The notes under the pieces: model-generated
What the model saw: only the letters and a program-made list of their open reading frames with translations
Databases searched by the model: none
What the model was told of the DNA's origin: nothing
Program-made: the position numbers and the translations under genes
Shown here: piece by piece, positions 50,086 to 60,839 of the stretch
Numbering within the stretch: position 1 is the stretch's first letter
Layout: every line of letters starts with the position of its first letter
Assembly: GCA_011033025.1 (NCBI GenBank)
Contig: WFMF01000612.1
Span: forward strand, 26,046-90,045
Source of the DNA: Beroe forskalii
Lineage: Eukaryota; Ctenophora; Nuda; Beroida; Beroidae
Direction of reading: 5' to 3'
DNA: 64,000 nucleotides

Positions 50086-51588
50086 CTACGAAATGAAAGG
50101 TCTACTCATGATACTCTGTTGCTTGGTATCACACAACACCCCCACATCTCTCACACTAACCAACTCCTTACACATCAGCTGCTTTACCAACGTGCTCTTC
50201 ATCTCAAACTCAAACCACAGCTTGCTCAAACCCACTGGTGCCGTTACCCAGTCCACGTTCTCAAACTCACACTCGAACAAGACCAGGGGCAGGTCCGAGG
50301 CCATCCCGTAGTTGTATTTTACACCCGAGGCAAGCATCCCTGATATGACTTGAGGGGATTCGAGTCCAAGTCCTATCCGGAATAGGACACAAACCATGTT
50401 CCTGATTTGGTGCCAGAGAAACGCATGTCCGAGGATGGTGAAGGAGTAAACGGAAAGGGCCGGATAATCCTTGTTTTCAGAAACTAAGTCTATGGAAAGA
50501 TAGGTAACAGTTCGGTTGAAGTTAGGCTCCTCCAAAGTCCTATCTGCCTTACAAAACGCTCTGAAGTTGTGTTCGCCCAGGAAGCGATCCACTGCGCCCC
50601 GCATGGCCTCAATGTTCAAGTCACACTGCGGGAAGTAGTACTTATACGACCGGTACAACACCTGGAAGCGAGCATCGAACTCGAGGCCCACGGGCGCCCA
50701 GGCGAGGACTCTGATGTGTGGGGGCAGGACGTTGTTTATCATGGTGATGTAGTCGTACTCCTCAGCCACTTTACGGCTAGACGGCGTGTCATCGTGTGGT
50801 GGCTCATCGCCGTCTGAGTTAGCCACCTTAGATCGGAGGTACAACGACACCACCTGGGGCAGGATTACACAGATTGATGAAAGCTTTAAAATACATAACA
50901 CAGATTTCTATTGACTCGCATGGTGAATGGAAATACAAGTGTGTGTCTACTCGAATAATCGGAAATAAGCTCCCTAGCCTCTATTCATTGACTCTTTTAA
51001 TTGAATTATATTTTGCTACTACATTGTGAAAGATCACAGAGTTACATGTTCTTATTTGAGTATTTTTTTATTGACTTGTTACTGTAAACTACGTTTTTAA
51101 AACCCTTATAGTGGTGCTCTTGGGAGTTTTCAAGTTTTCGACCGATCAAGGAAACAAACCTGAGAGAAAGCGGAGACGCCCTTGTCAGTCCTACCACACC
51201 GCGTTATCTTGTAGTCCTTGGCAGAGTAGATCAGACAGCACCGTTCACACCCCTGCAGCAACACTTCCTCCACAGTGTCCGGCGTGTTGATCTGCCGGGC
51301 CAGACCGTTGTATTCCCAGCCCAGATACGCCACTTTCAGAGCAACGTTTCGGAGGGTGGACTTGGAGAATATTTCCTTGCGTTTCGCTTGTTTTGCTTGC
51401 TTGGCTGCTTCCTGTTTGGAGTTAACCTTTTCTCGCTTCTTCTCGTTAAGAGAAAGCTCGGTGAGGATTGTTGGTAGGATTTTGACAGGGTCAGCTGATT
51501 TGAGGGTAACGGCGGGTAAACCAGAGACAGTTAACACTAGGGTGGTGTCTTGTTCTTCTATCTCGTAACCAGTATAAATCAATATATT
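50086..51588 (-). CDS. PUS3: PUS3, tRNA pseudouridine(38/39) synthase (5' exon uncertain)
   Basis: Two secure minus-strand exons, 51588-51160 and 50853-50086, join in phase 0 and give about 398 residues. The enzyme family converts U38/U39 in the tRNA anticodon stem to pseudouridine. Seen here: RNVALKVAYLGWEYNGLARQ at the domain start, the catalytic motif RCGRTDKGVSAFSQ with its nucleophile Asp, LRSK after the splice, the INNVLPPHIRVLAWAPV block, FDARFQVLYRSYKYYFP, HNFRAFCK and HAFLWHQIRNMVCVLFRIG, all in TruA/PUS3 order. It ends soon after a SRPF motif, so it lacks the long tail of human PUS3 (481 residues). The N-terminal extension is Lys/Ala-rich (EAAKQAKQAKRKE). The acceptor at 51588 is strong (TCCCTCTATTACAG). 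An upstream exon ending at 51712 likely precedes it, but its frame is unclear; an ATG at 51618 is an alternative start. Confidence 0.88.
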
Positions 51589-51711
51589 CTGTAATAGAGG
51601 GATGGAGATAATTTTCATGAGTCACACTATCATTCCTATCAAATTCATGATAATTTCATTTCACTCACCCGCTCATTCAATTCTCACATGCAAGCACCAG
51701 CCCCCCTCTCT

Positions 51712-51865
51712 TACCAGTATAAGGTCGGCCCTGTGAGAGCCACTGCAGTACTTCTGGTGGCACCCTATCAGCACAAGACCACGCCGCCACGCCGTTAGTA
51801 GCCAGGAGATCAGTCCGGAGATCCGAGCAGTAGACAAAGTAGCCACCTGACAACTTGGCCAACAT
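51712..51865 (-). CDS. Candidate 5' exon of PUS3 (frame ambiguous)
   Basis: It ends at donor ACTG/gtaaga. From the ATG at 51865, one frame reads MLAKLSGGYFVYCSDLRTDL and continues open to the donor, but it would not join in frame with the strong acceptor at 51588. A second frame, ending SHRADLIL, joins in frame and continues as NILIYTGYEIEEQD, but has no ATG within the exon. Either the acceptor differs (for example a weak AG at 51564-51565 before AAGAAC), or the exon is internal with an upstream start. Transcript data would settle it. Confidence 0.4.
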
Positions 51866-53633
51866 CTCCTATTTATAGTGAGATACTATTTAGTGGTGAA
51901 TTGCGAAGTGAGATAATATTGAGATATTATTGAGCCGATTGAGCGGCGTTTTGATACAAAGGTGGCCCAGGAGACACCCTTGGATAATTATCAAATCATC
52001 AAATATCATATTATCATCGGATCTCGTAACCAATATAATATGCCATGACTAACAAGGTATCAAATATGGTGATAATCCTTGAAGATACCTCTAACCATTA
52101 ACTGTCCTCATAACACATGAAATGTAACAGACTGATGGTGTCTGGTCTCTGGAGAGCCTAACTACCACAGTATTGACTATTGCATTCAAATCATGAAGAT
52201 TTTATAGAGATAGAGCTTTATGGCCCTGAGACTTGAGTAATTCTTCACCGGCCAGCCATAAAATGTTTCACACTCTGTTCCTTATGCTTGACAAATTTGC
52301 TAAAGTTTTACGGTTGTGCAAATAATATAGCAATAAAATTCTTTGTGCTGATTGTTTAGAGGAGGATAATAATGAAACTCTTGAACGAGTGGTTTTATGG
52401 GAAGTACCAGGGAAGCAAAGCATATCAACCTCCTAGCCTTTGATGTCTAACCTAATTTGATATCACTGTGTCTGCCGCCTAAATTCACAAGTAGACTTTC
52501 CTGTACACTTCCTATGATTCTGAAATTTCATTTAATAGGAATATTACATTTAATCAAGTCATTAGCGCGAAGACGGCCATTAGGCCAGCAGCAGGCCCGT
52601 ATGATCCCCGTGAGAGGTGTAAAGAAAAACTCCTTCAGTTGTACATATTCTCCTATATTTCGTTTGGGCCTAAGCGTGATCAGTTACCGATAAGAAACTG
52701 TATCATTAACTTGATACATGTGGTATTGGAAGTATGTTAACATTTATACAACTTTGCAACGAACTCAATATGATATTATCCGCTTATAAGATTATCCATG
52801 AAATCAAATCCTAAGAGCCTGCTCATTTGATTTTCCTAGCTCCTATAATCACTAACGATTTAAATCTCTATTTCTATAGACACTTGTTGTTGTTTGTTCC
52901 ATGTTTGCAGAGTGATAGATTTGATTTGTCTGCCGTATCCAGAGTGGTAATTTGAAGGGAGCATTAGAACTTTAATTTTTTACAGGATGAATTCAGTCCA
53001 TCAAATCGTTAGCCTCAGAATACATTGAGATCAGTTAATTTTGTTTAACCAGCCCATGGTATACGGCATACGCTGTGAAGCTCAAGATATTATATTTTGA
53101 TCCAATATTCTAGAATCTCTCATTAGGCCCCAATACGTTGTTTTCAGTTATACCATAGCTCAGTGTTCGTAGGTGTGTCTTAATTCTTATTTCTTTCGAT
53201 TACCGTTGCAAAATTTCCATAGGAAAAATTGATGTCAATGCAAGGTTTATTTTCATTTGAATCTGATAATCTAACCAGTCGCTTCCATCCATGTGTGCAG
53301 GAAAACATATAGATGATATAACTTGAATATTTTGAATATTTGAATGAAGAGCAAGGATGGATATGCAATGACTGCTAATGTTTGATCAATATTGCAATTT
53401 TCCCTCCTCTGATCGCTTTTGATTTACAGATTTAGGTATACATTGGATTCGCCCGGTGAGAAATGGCGTAAGTTCTGAAAGCGCCCGAAAATTTGTGCAT
53501 ACTATTTCCAGTAGATACTGTGACAACCATGGTAACAGCCATGGTATTTGGTGACAGCAAATAGGATAATTTCTGAACTAGTGCACGCGCGTTAAGAGCC
53601 ATCTGTATGTCACCCTGTCGTGGCAAAATATTC
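51866..53633. other. Intergenic stretch without a recognised gene
   Basis: AT-rich with only short open frames. Nothing to support beyond scattered AT-rich direct repeats. Confidence 0.4.
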
Positions 53634-53712
53634 AAATTACCAATAAATTACCAAAAATACATGTTCGACGGACATTAATTTTTGGTAATTTCTTGGTAAT
53701 TGTCCGTTGAAC
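53634..53712. repeat. Overlapping inverted repeats (short hairpin element)
   Basis: AAATTACCAATAAATTACCA (53634) is mirrored by TGGTAATTTCTTGGTAATT at 53682-53700. A second pair, GTTCGACGGACA and TGTCCGTTGAAC, overlaps it. The two stems share sequence, so alternative folds are possible. It looks like a small palindromic MITE. Confidence 0.6.
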
Positions 53713-53964
53713 ACAACATATCCTGTCAAACTGTTAATTCATTTACCAGATCATGGACATAGTATAACAGCCCTGGCCCCTCAGTCTAAACAATCCCACG
53801 CTCATATCCACTTCTTGCATAACCTGCTGCATGAGACACACACCAGGGACAGACTGACACACACCAGGGACAGACTGACACCGCCTTTTACTGTTTACTG
53901 TTTACATACCAGGGACTGTAGAGAAGTTATCATTGTCTGGAGCCTTTGGTGCGTGCTAGAGATC

Positions 53965-54015
53965 GTGTATAGGTGGATGGCAGTGACGTCATCGTCATGG
54001 TTTATTGTGGTTAGT
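53965..54015 (+). repeat. CRE-containing dispersed repeat
   Basis: It contains AGTGACGTCATCGTCATGGT, with the CRE at 53983-53992, preceded by TAGGTGGATGG and followed by a GTGGTTAGTTAGTGA segment. It lies about 900 bp upstream of the CAP polyprotein gene. Confidence 0.6.
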
Positions 54016-54888
54016 TAGTGATAAGCGGACGCCTATAACCATATCATGCTCTTTGCTTCAAGGATCTTGCCACCAGACTTCACTAAAATATTATTTTACA
54101 TGCATAATACAACGCAGATATAAAGTTCCAAAGTTCTCGTGTGAAGACTGAGTGTATCGTGATTGGATAGTTGCCTCCAGTATTATATCACTGAAGCGTG
54201 GATTTTACATAATATTCCAATTCTTTTTAATCGTTTACGTTTATTTATAACTCGGTTCAAAGATGATTTTGGTAATTTTCACCCAATCGTTTTGTATTTA
54301 GTCGCCTCTTTGAGTTTTGACAAACCCGCATCAGTCTGTATGAAAATCACTTCAGTAAAAGTGATAAAAGTGATTGCAGTTCTCATTTCTCAGATTGGTG
54401 CCAAATTATTTCTTCAATTTAATTTGTCAAGTTAGATACAGCAAGGATGTGGCATCTAACATCTTATCATTGAGTCTGCAGACTTTGAGTATCTTCTTAT
54501 CTAGCGTTTTGAAAACAGTCTTACGTATTCATACATTCAATTAGTGCAGTGCAAGATAAGGCAGAACCACCGATACCGTATTTACTGCTATAGCGACTAG
54601 TTTGTCTAGCCAGTCCATGAAATATCATAAATATTGAATTACATTACTCAACACACCATGTCCTTGTCACTGCACGGCCCATTGGAGCGAGTGCCTTTCA
54701 TTGAACTGAACTTTGTGTTTTAGAATGACTTTTACTAGTATCGTTCAAACTTCAAAGATTCGCAGGAAAAACTTTATTTTATTTTTCCAAATTTTTCTTC
54801 ATTTTCCTTAATTCTCCTGTAAACTTGTAAATAGTCTTAAATGCCTTTTGTCTAACTGTCTAACTCCTCATATCGTGTCAGGAATGCA

Positions 54889-57800
54889 ATGAGGCTGGAA
54901 CGCAAGGTTCTGAGTTTGCTTTTAGTACTGGTAGTTGCTACTAAAGTTGAAGGAGCGTGTAAGGAAACAGGCCTAACGGACTGGGAAGAGTTTGTGTTGG
55001 AGGAACACAACAAACTGAGGAGACAGCACGCTGACACACCAGACTTGTGTTATGCTGAAAGTGGGGGCGATGTTACGTTTACAGCCCAATCGTGGGCGGA
55101 AGAGTTGGCAGCAACAGGGATGTTTAGACACAGTAGCGGAGGGAAATACGGGGAAAATATAGCTTACAAGAGCACCAGTGGGGTGCTGCCAGATAGGATA
55201 GCAGCTTACAACATCTCCATACACAAGTTAGTTCGATATATTGGTGAATTTAGGTCTTCTTAGTTGAGAAATATTTTTTTTCTGTGTCGCATCGAACAGG
55301 ATGACAGCAAATTGAGCCAAGATCAAGTTATTATTCAATGTTTGAATTCAATCTGACTGTATCGATAGATTTCAGTACCAAAGATCTTTCTTCGTTTTCA
55401 TTAGGAATTTAAGGCCACTGACCTCTTTAATCGGAGTCTAACCGCACACTATCTGTCAGGTGGTACAGTGAAGTAGGAGGATGGAACTTCCAAACCAGCA
55501 GTGCGTGTCAAGGCAAGATAACCTCTCACTTCACCGCAATGGTGTGGAAAGAGACCACCCAGCTGAACTGCGGACACGCCACCAACCTCATCAACTCCAT
55601 GAACAAGTACTTTGTGGTGTGCCAGTACTTTGTGAGGGGTAACTTTGGGGGAGCTGAGGACTATGAGAAACAAGTAGGGCAGCCTCTAGTGAACGTTAAC
55701 AGCTGTGTTCCAGACTCACAGAATGAGGATAAGTCTGACGTAGGGGATGACAAGGAAACTGATGCACAAACTGATGAGGAAAGTGAGACCCTGAAATCTG
55801 GGTGTAAAACGGAAGGATTCACGGACTGGGAAGAGTTTGTGTTGGAGGAACACAACAAACTGAGAAGACAGCACGCTGACACACCAGACTTGTGTTATGC
55901 TGAAAGTGGGGACGATGTTACGTTTACAGCCCAATCGTGGGCAGAAGAGTTGGCAGCAACAGGGATGTTTAGACACAGTAGCGGAGGGAAATACGGGGAA
56001 AATATAGCTTACAAGAGCACCAGTGGGGTGCTGCCAGATAGGATAGCAGCTTACGACATCTCCATACACAAGTTAGTGAGTTATGTTAGGTAACTTACAT
56101 CCCAATAAGTTCAGAAATGGTCTTACATATGGCATATCAAGCAGGACCATTACAAATTATGCTAAAAAAGTTCGATGTATTTGAATTTCATCTGACTGTC
56201 ATTATGTGGCCATACATTTAATTACCAAAAGTTCGTTGACGGTTTGATTTGGACTCTAAGGCCACTGTAAACCTAACTTAACCGCACAATATCTGTCAGG
56301 TGGTACAGTGAAGTAGGAGGATGGAACTTCCAAACCAGCAGTGCGTGTCAAGGCAAGATAACCTCTCACTTCACCGCAATGGTGTGGAAAGAGACCACCC
56401 AGCTGAACTGCGGACACGCCATCAACCTCATCAACTCCATGAACAAGTACTTTGTGGTGTGCCAGTACTTTGTGAGGGGTAACTTTGGGGGAGCTGAGGA
56501 CTATGAGAAACAAGTAGGGCAGCCTCTAGTGAACGTTAACAGCTGTGTTCCAGCCTCACAGAATGAGGATAAGTCTGAGGTAGGGGATGACAAGGAAACT
56601 GATACACAAACTGATGAGGAAAGTGAGACCCTGAAATCTGGGTGTAAAACGGAAGGGCTCACGAACTGGGAAGAGTTTGTGTTGGAGGAACACAACAAAC
56701 TGAGAAGACAGCACGCTGACACACCAGACTTGTGTTATGCTGAAAGTGGGGACGATGTTACGTTTACAGCCCAGTCCTGGGCAGAAGAGTTGGCAGCAAC
56801 AGGGATGTTTAGACACAGTAGCGGAGGGAAATACGGGGAAAATATAGCTTACAAGAGCACCAGTGGGGTGCTGCCAGATAGGATAGCAGCTTACAACATC
56901 TCCATACACAAGTTAGTGAAGTTATGTTGGTGAATTAAGAGCTCTGTTAGTTGAGAAATGGTTTTGCATTTGATTCATCAACCAGCTCTGAAATTATTTG
57001 ATATCTGTTAACACCTGACCATATAGATAGATTTTAGGATTTTTCCCGATTTCATTTGGACTCCAAGACCACTTTAAACGTCATCTAACTGCACACTATC
57101 TGTCAGGTGGTACAGTGAAGTAGGAGGATGGAACTTCCAAACCAGCAGCGCGTGTCAAGGCAAGATAACCTCTCACTTCACCGCAATGGTGTGGAAAGAG
57201 ACCACCCAGCTGAACTGCGGACACGCCACCAACCTCATCAACTCCATGAACAAGTACTTTGTGGTGTGCCAGTACTTTGTGAGGGGTAACTTTGGGGGAG
57301 CTGAGGACTATGAGAAACAAGTAGGGCAGCCTCTAGTGAACGTTAACAGCTGTGTTCCAGACTCACAGAATGAGGATAAGTCTGAGGTAGGGGATGACAA
57401 GGAAACTGATACACAAACTGATGAGGAAAGTGAGACCCTGAAATCTGGGTGTAAAACGGAAGGACTTACGAACTGGGAAGAGTTTGTGTTGGAGGAACAC
57501 AACAAACTGAGAAGACAGCACGCTGGCACACCAGACTTGTGTTATGCTGGAAGTGGGGACGATGTTACGTTTACAGCCCAATCCTGGGCAGAAGAGTTGG
57601 CAGCAACAGGGATGTTTAGACACAGTAGCGGAGGGAAATACGGGGAAAATATAGCTTACAAGAGCACCAGTGGGGTGCTGCCAGATAGGATAGCAGCTTA
57701 CAACATCTCCATACACAAGTTAGTGAAGTTATGTTAGTGAATTTAGAGCTCTGTTAGTTGAGAAATGGTTTTGCATTCAACGCATCAACCAGCTCTGAAA

Positions 57801-60744
57801 TTATTTGATATCTGTTAACACCTGACCATATAGATAGATTTTAGGATTTTATCCGATTTCATTTGGACTCCAAGACCACTTTAAACGTCATCTAACTGCA
57901 CCCTATCTGTCAGGTGGTACAGTGAAGTAGGAGGATGGAACTTCCAAACCAGCAGCGCTTGTCAAGGCAAGATAACCTCTCACTTCACCGCAATGGTGTG
58001 GAAAGAGACCACCCAGCTGAACTGCGGACACGCCACCAACCTCATCAACTCCATGAACAAGTACTTTGTGGTGTGCCAGTACTTTGTGAGGGGTAACTTT
58101 GGGGGAGCTGAGGACTATGAGAAACAAGTAGGGCAGCCTCTAGTGAACGTTAACAGCTGTGTTCCAGCCTCACAGAATGAGGATAAGTCTGAGGTAGGGG
58201 ATGACAAGGAAACTGATACACAAACTGATGAGGAAAGTGAGACCCTGAAATCTGGGTGTAAAACGGAAGGACTCACGGACTGGGAAGAGTTTGTGTTGGA
58301 GGAACACAACAAACTGAGAAGACAGCACGCTGACACACCAGACTTGTGTTATGCTGAAAGTGGGGACGATGTTACGTTTACAGCCCAATCCTGGGCAGAA
58401 GAGTTGGCAGCAACAGGGATGTTTAGACACAGTAGCGGAGGGAAATACGGGGAAAATATAGCTTACAAGAGCACCAGTGGGGTGCTGCCAGATAGGATAG
58501 CAGCTTACAACATCTCCATACACAAGTTAGTGAGTTATGTTAGTTAATTTATAGCTCTGTTAGTTGAGAAATGTTATTTTAGGCTCTTTAAGTTGAAAAA
58601 TGTTTCTGCCTTTTTCGTATCAAAAGGAACAATTAAGAATTCAGTTCAGCTCAGCAATTATGTAATTATTCAATGTTTGTATTCCTGATTTCAGCTGACT
58701 CTATCGAAGGATTTTATTATCAACAGATCTTTCCCCATCTTATCAGTAATTTAATTACACTTTAAAGGTCATCTAACAGCACACTATCTGTCAGGTGGTA
58801 CAGTGAAGTAGGAGGATGGAACTTCCAAACCAGCAGCGCGTGTCAAGGCAAGATAACCTCTCACTTCACCGCAATGGTGTGGAAAGAGACCACCCAGCTG
58901 AACTGCGGACACGCCACCAACCTCATCAACTCCATGAACAAGTACTTTGTGGTGTGCCAGTACTTTGTGAGGGGTAACTTTGGGGGAGCTGAGGACTATG
59001 AGAAACAAGTAGGGCAGCCTCTAGTGAACGTTAACAGCTGTGTTCCAGCCTCACAGAATGAGGATAAGTCTGAGGTAGGGGATGACAAGGAAACTGATAC
59101 ACAAACTGATGAGGAAAGTGAGACCCTGAAATCTGGGTGTAAAACGGAAGGACTCACGGACTGGGAAGAGTTTGTGTTGGAGGAACACAACAAACTGAGA
59201 AGACAGCACGCTGACACACCAGACTTGTGTTATGCTGAAAGTGGGGACGATGTTACGTTTACAGCCCAATCCTGGGCAGAAGAGTTGGCAGCAACAGGGA
59301 TGTTTAGACACAGTAGCGGAGGGAAATACGGGGAAAATATAGCTTACAAGAGCACCAGTGGGGTGCTGCCAGATAGGATAGCAGCTTACAACATCTCAAT
59401 ACACAAGTTAGTGAGTTATGTTAGGGAATTTAGAGCTCTGGAAGTTGGGAAATTGTTTAGCATTTGTCACATCAAACAGGATGATAACAAGTTCAGCTAG
59501 AAAGCTAGGAAAAATGTATCAAATTCACTTGACTGTGTGGATAGACTTAAGTACAAAATAACAAAAGGTATTAGGTATCTCCTGATTTGCCTGGAATTTA
59601 TTAAGGACACTTTAAACTTATAAACTTTTAAACGGAGTTTCCCGGTTTTATTTGGAATTTAAGACCACTTTAAAGGTCATCTAACTGCACTCTATCTGTC
59701 AGGTGGTACAGTGAAGTAGGAGGATGGAACTTCCAAACCAGCAGCGCGTGTCAAGGCAAGATAACCTCTCACTTCACCGCAATGGTGTGGAAAGAGACCA
59801 CCCAGCTGAACTGCGGACACGCCACCAACCTCATCAACTCCATGAACAAGTACTTTGTGGTGTGCCAGTACTTTGTGAGGGGTAACTTTGGGGGAGCTGA
59901 GGACTATGAGAAACAAGTAGGGCAGCCTCTAGTGAACCTTAACAGCTGTGTTCCACAGAATGAGGATAAGTCCGATTCAGAAAGTGAGACTGATTCTAAT
60001 GAGGAGAACATATCCAAATCTGATGATGAGAGTGATTCTGAATTACCAGACATAGAACTTGAAGAGGATTCCGACACGGATACTAGCACTGCGACAGATG
60101 TTCAAGACAAAGACACACCTGAAGATGAATCAGAATCTAAGGAATTGGATGAAGATGAAAAGGTTCCCGAGGATAAAAGCGAGGACTTGTCAAAAGATGA
60201 AGCAAAGGACTCTACTGATGACACCTCCAGCTCGTCAGAACCAGAGGAAATTACAGCTTGTGACTGCTGGTCTCCAACTTGTGGGTATTGTGATGATACT
60301 CGGTGTGCAGTGCGGTACAACATGTCCTCATCTGACCGAGGCATCACCGCCAGGTCCCATCTCTCCTGGTCTCATCTCAACTCTGTGGTATTGTACAATG
60401 AGCAGGGCTACAGAATAGGGAGATTCAGGTTTTCATTGTCTCGGATTTATCTCACTGGATGCATGGCTTACCGGACCAGGAAGGTCTTCTGGCAATTCCG
60501 AGGCCGAAAACATCACAAAACGGAATGGAAGTTGAACTTCCGCCATAGTGTTCTCCATCTTTACATCGAGGATGTTCAGGTGTTCAGACAGAAACTGATA
60601 GGGGAGTGTGCGACGCACTACAGAGACATTCAGTACTTCGCTTTCTCGAACACGAGGTGTCAGAAAACGTTCACACTTCTGGAGGGGATGGAAAGAGGAG
60701 AGAAGATTACAGATTCTTGTGAGGGGAGATGCCCGGCGAATTAG
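54889..60744 (+). CDS. Secreted polyprotein with six tandem CAP (SCP/TAPS) domains
   Basis: Seven exons: 54889-55226, 55460-56071, 56300-56911, 57107-57718, 57914-58525, 58795-59406 and 59703-60744. Each intron uses AA/GTTAGT and TGTCAG/G in phase 2, so all join in frame to about 1,479 residues. A signal peptide (1-22) precedes CAP1. Exons 2-6 are each 612 bp and carry the C-half of one CAP, an acidic linker (QNEDKSEVGDDKETD type) and the N-half of the next. The CAP tetrad is intact in each domain (CAP1: H81, E89, E117, H136). CAP signatures are SHFTAMVWKET and VVCQYFVRGNFGG. After CAP6 come about 100 Asp/Glu/Ser-rich residues and a Cys-containing domain (ACDCWSPTCGYCDDTRC onward) that I cannot assign. 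CAP proteins are extracellular, often lipid- or sterol-binding. The start was chosen at the ATG just upstream of a perfect signal peptide, after a TGTCAG acceptor. Confidence 0.85.
55460..59406 (+). repeat. Tandem duplication of a 612-bp CAP exon (five copies)
   Basis: Exon-start spacing is 840, 807, 807, 881 bp, then 908 bp to the final exon. All five exons are exactly 612 bp and nearly identical at the nucleotide level. Introns 3 (56912-57106) and 4 (57719-57913) are both 195 bp and almost the same sequence, while the others (233, 228, 269, 296 bp) have diverged outside their ends. The duplicated unit is therefore exon plus intron, with the 3/4 pair youngest or most recently converted. Confidence 0.9.
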
Positions 60745-60758
60745 CTGAGGAGGGATTC

Positions 60759-60839
60759 TAACGGGGACATTTCGAAGTCTTACGTGCGCGTCTCACTGCC
60801 TGTGAGCCGCGCACGTAGGAGTTCGACATGTCACCGTTA
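60759..60839. repeat. Long hairpin in the 3' UTR of the CAP polyprotein gene
   Basis: An 81-bp near-perfect inverted repeat begins 15 bp after the stop codon. The left arm TAACGGGGACATTTCGAAGT continues CTTACGTGCGCG. The right arm mirrors it with CGCGCACGTAGGAGTTCGAC and ends ATGTCACCGTTA. The loop contains a small inner stem (CTCAC/GTGAG). Pairing covers about 35 positions with roughly five mismatches. It may be an inserted MITE or a structured RNA element. Confidence 0.75.

Noticed and set aside
55716-58523. Repeated 117-codon minus-strand open frames within the CAP exons
   Set aside because: They are antisense shadows of the CAP exons; they recur only because the exons do, and the sense frame carries the CAP motifs.
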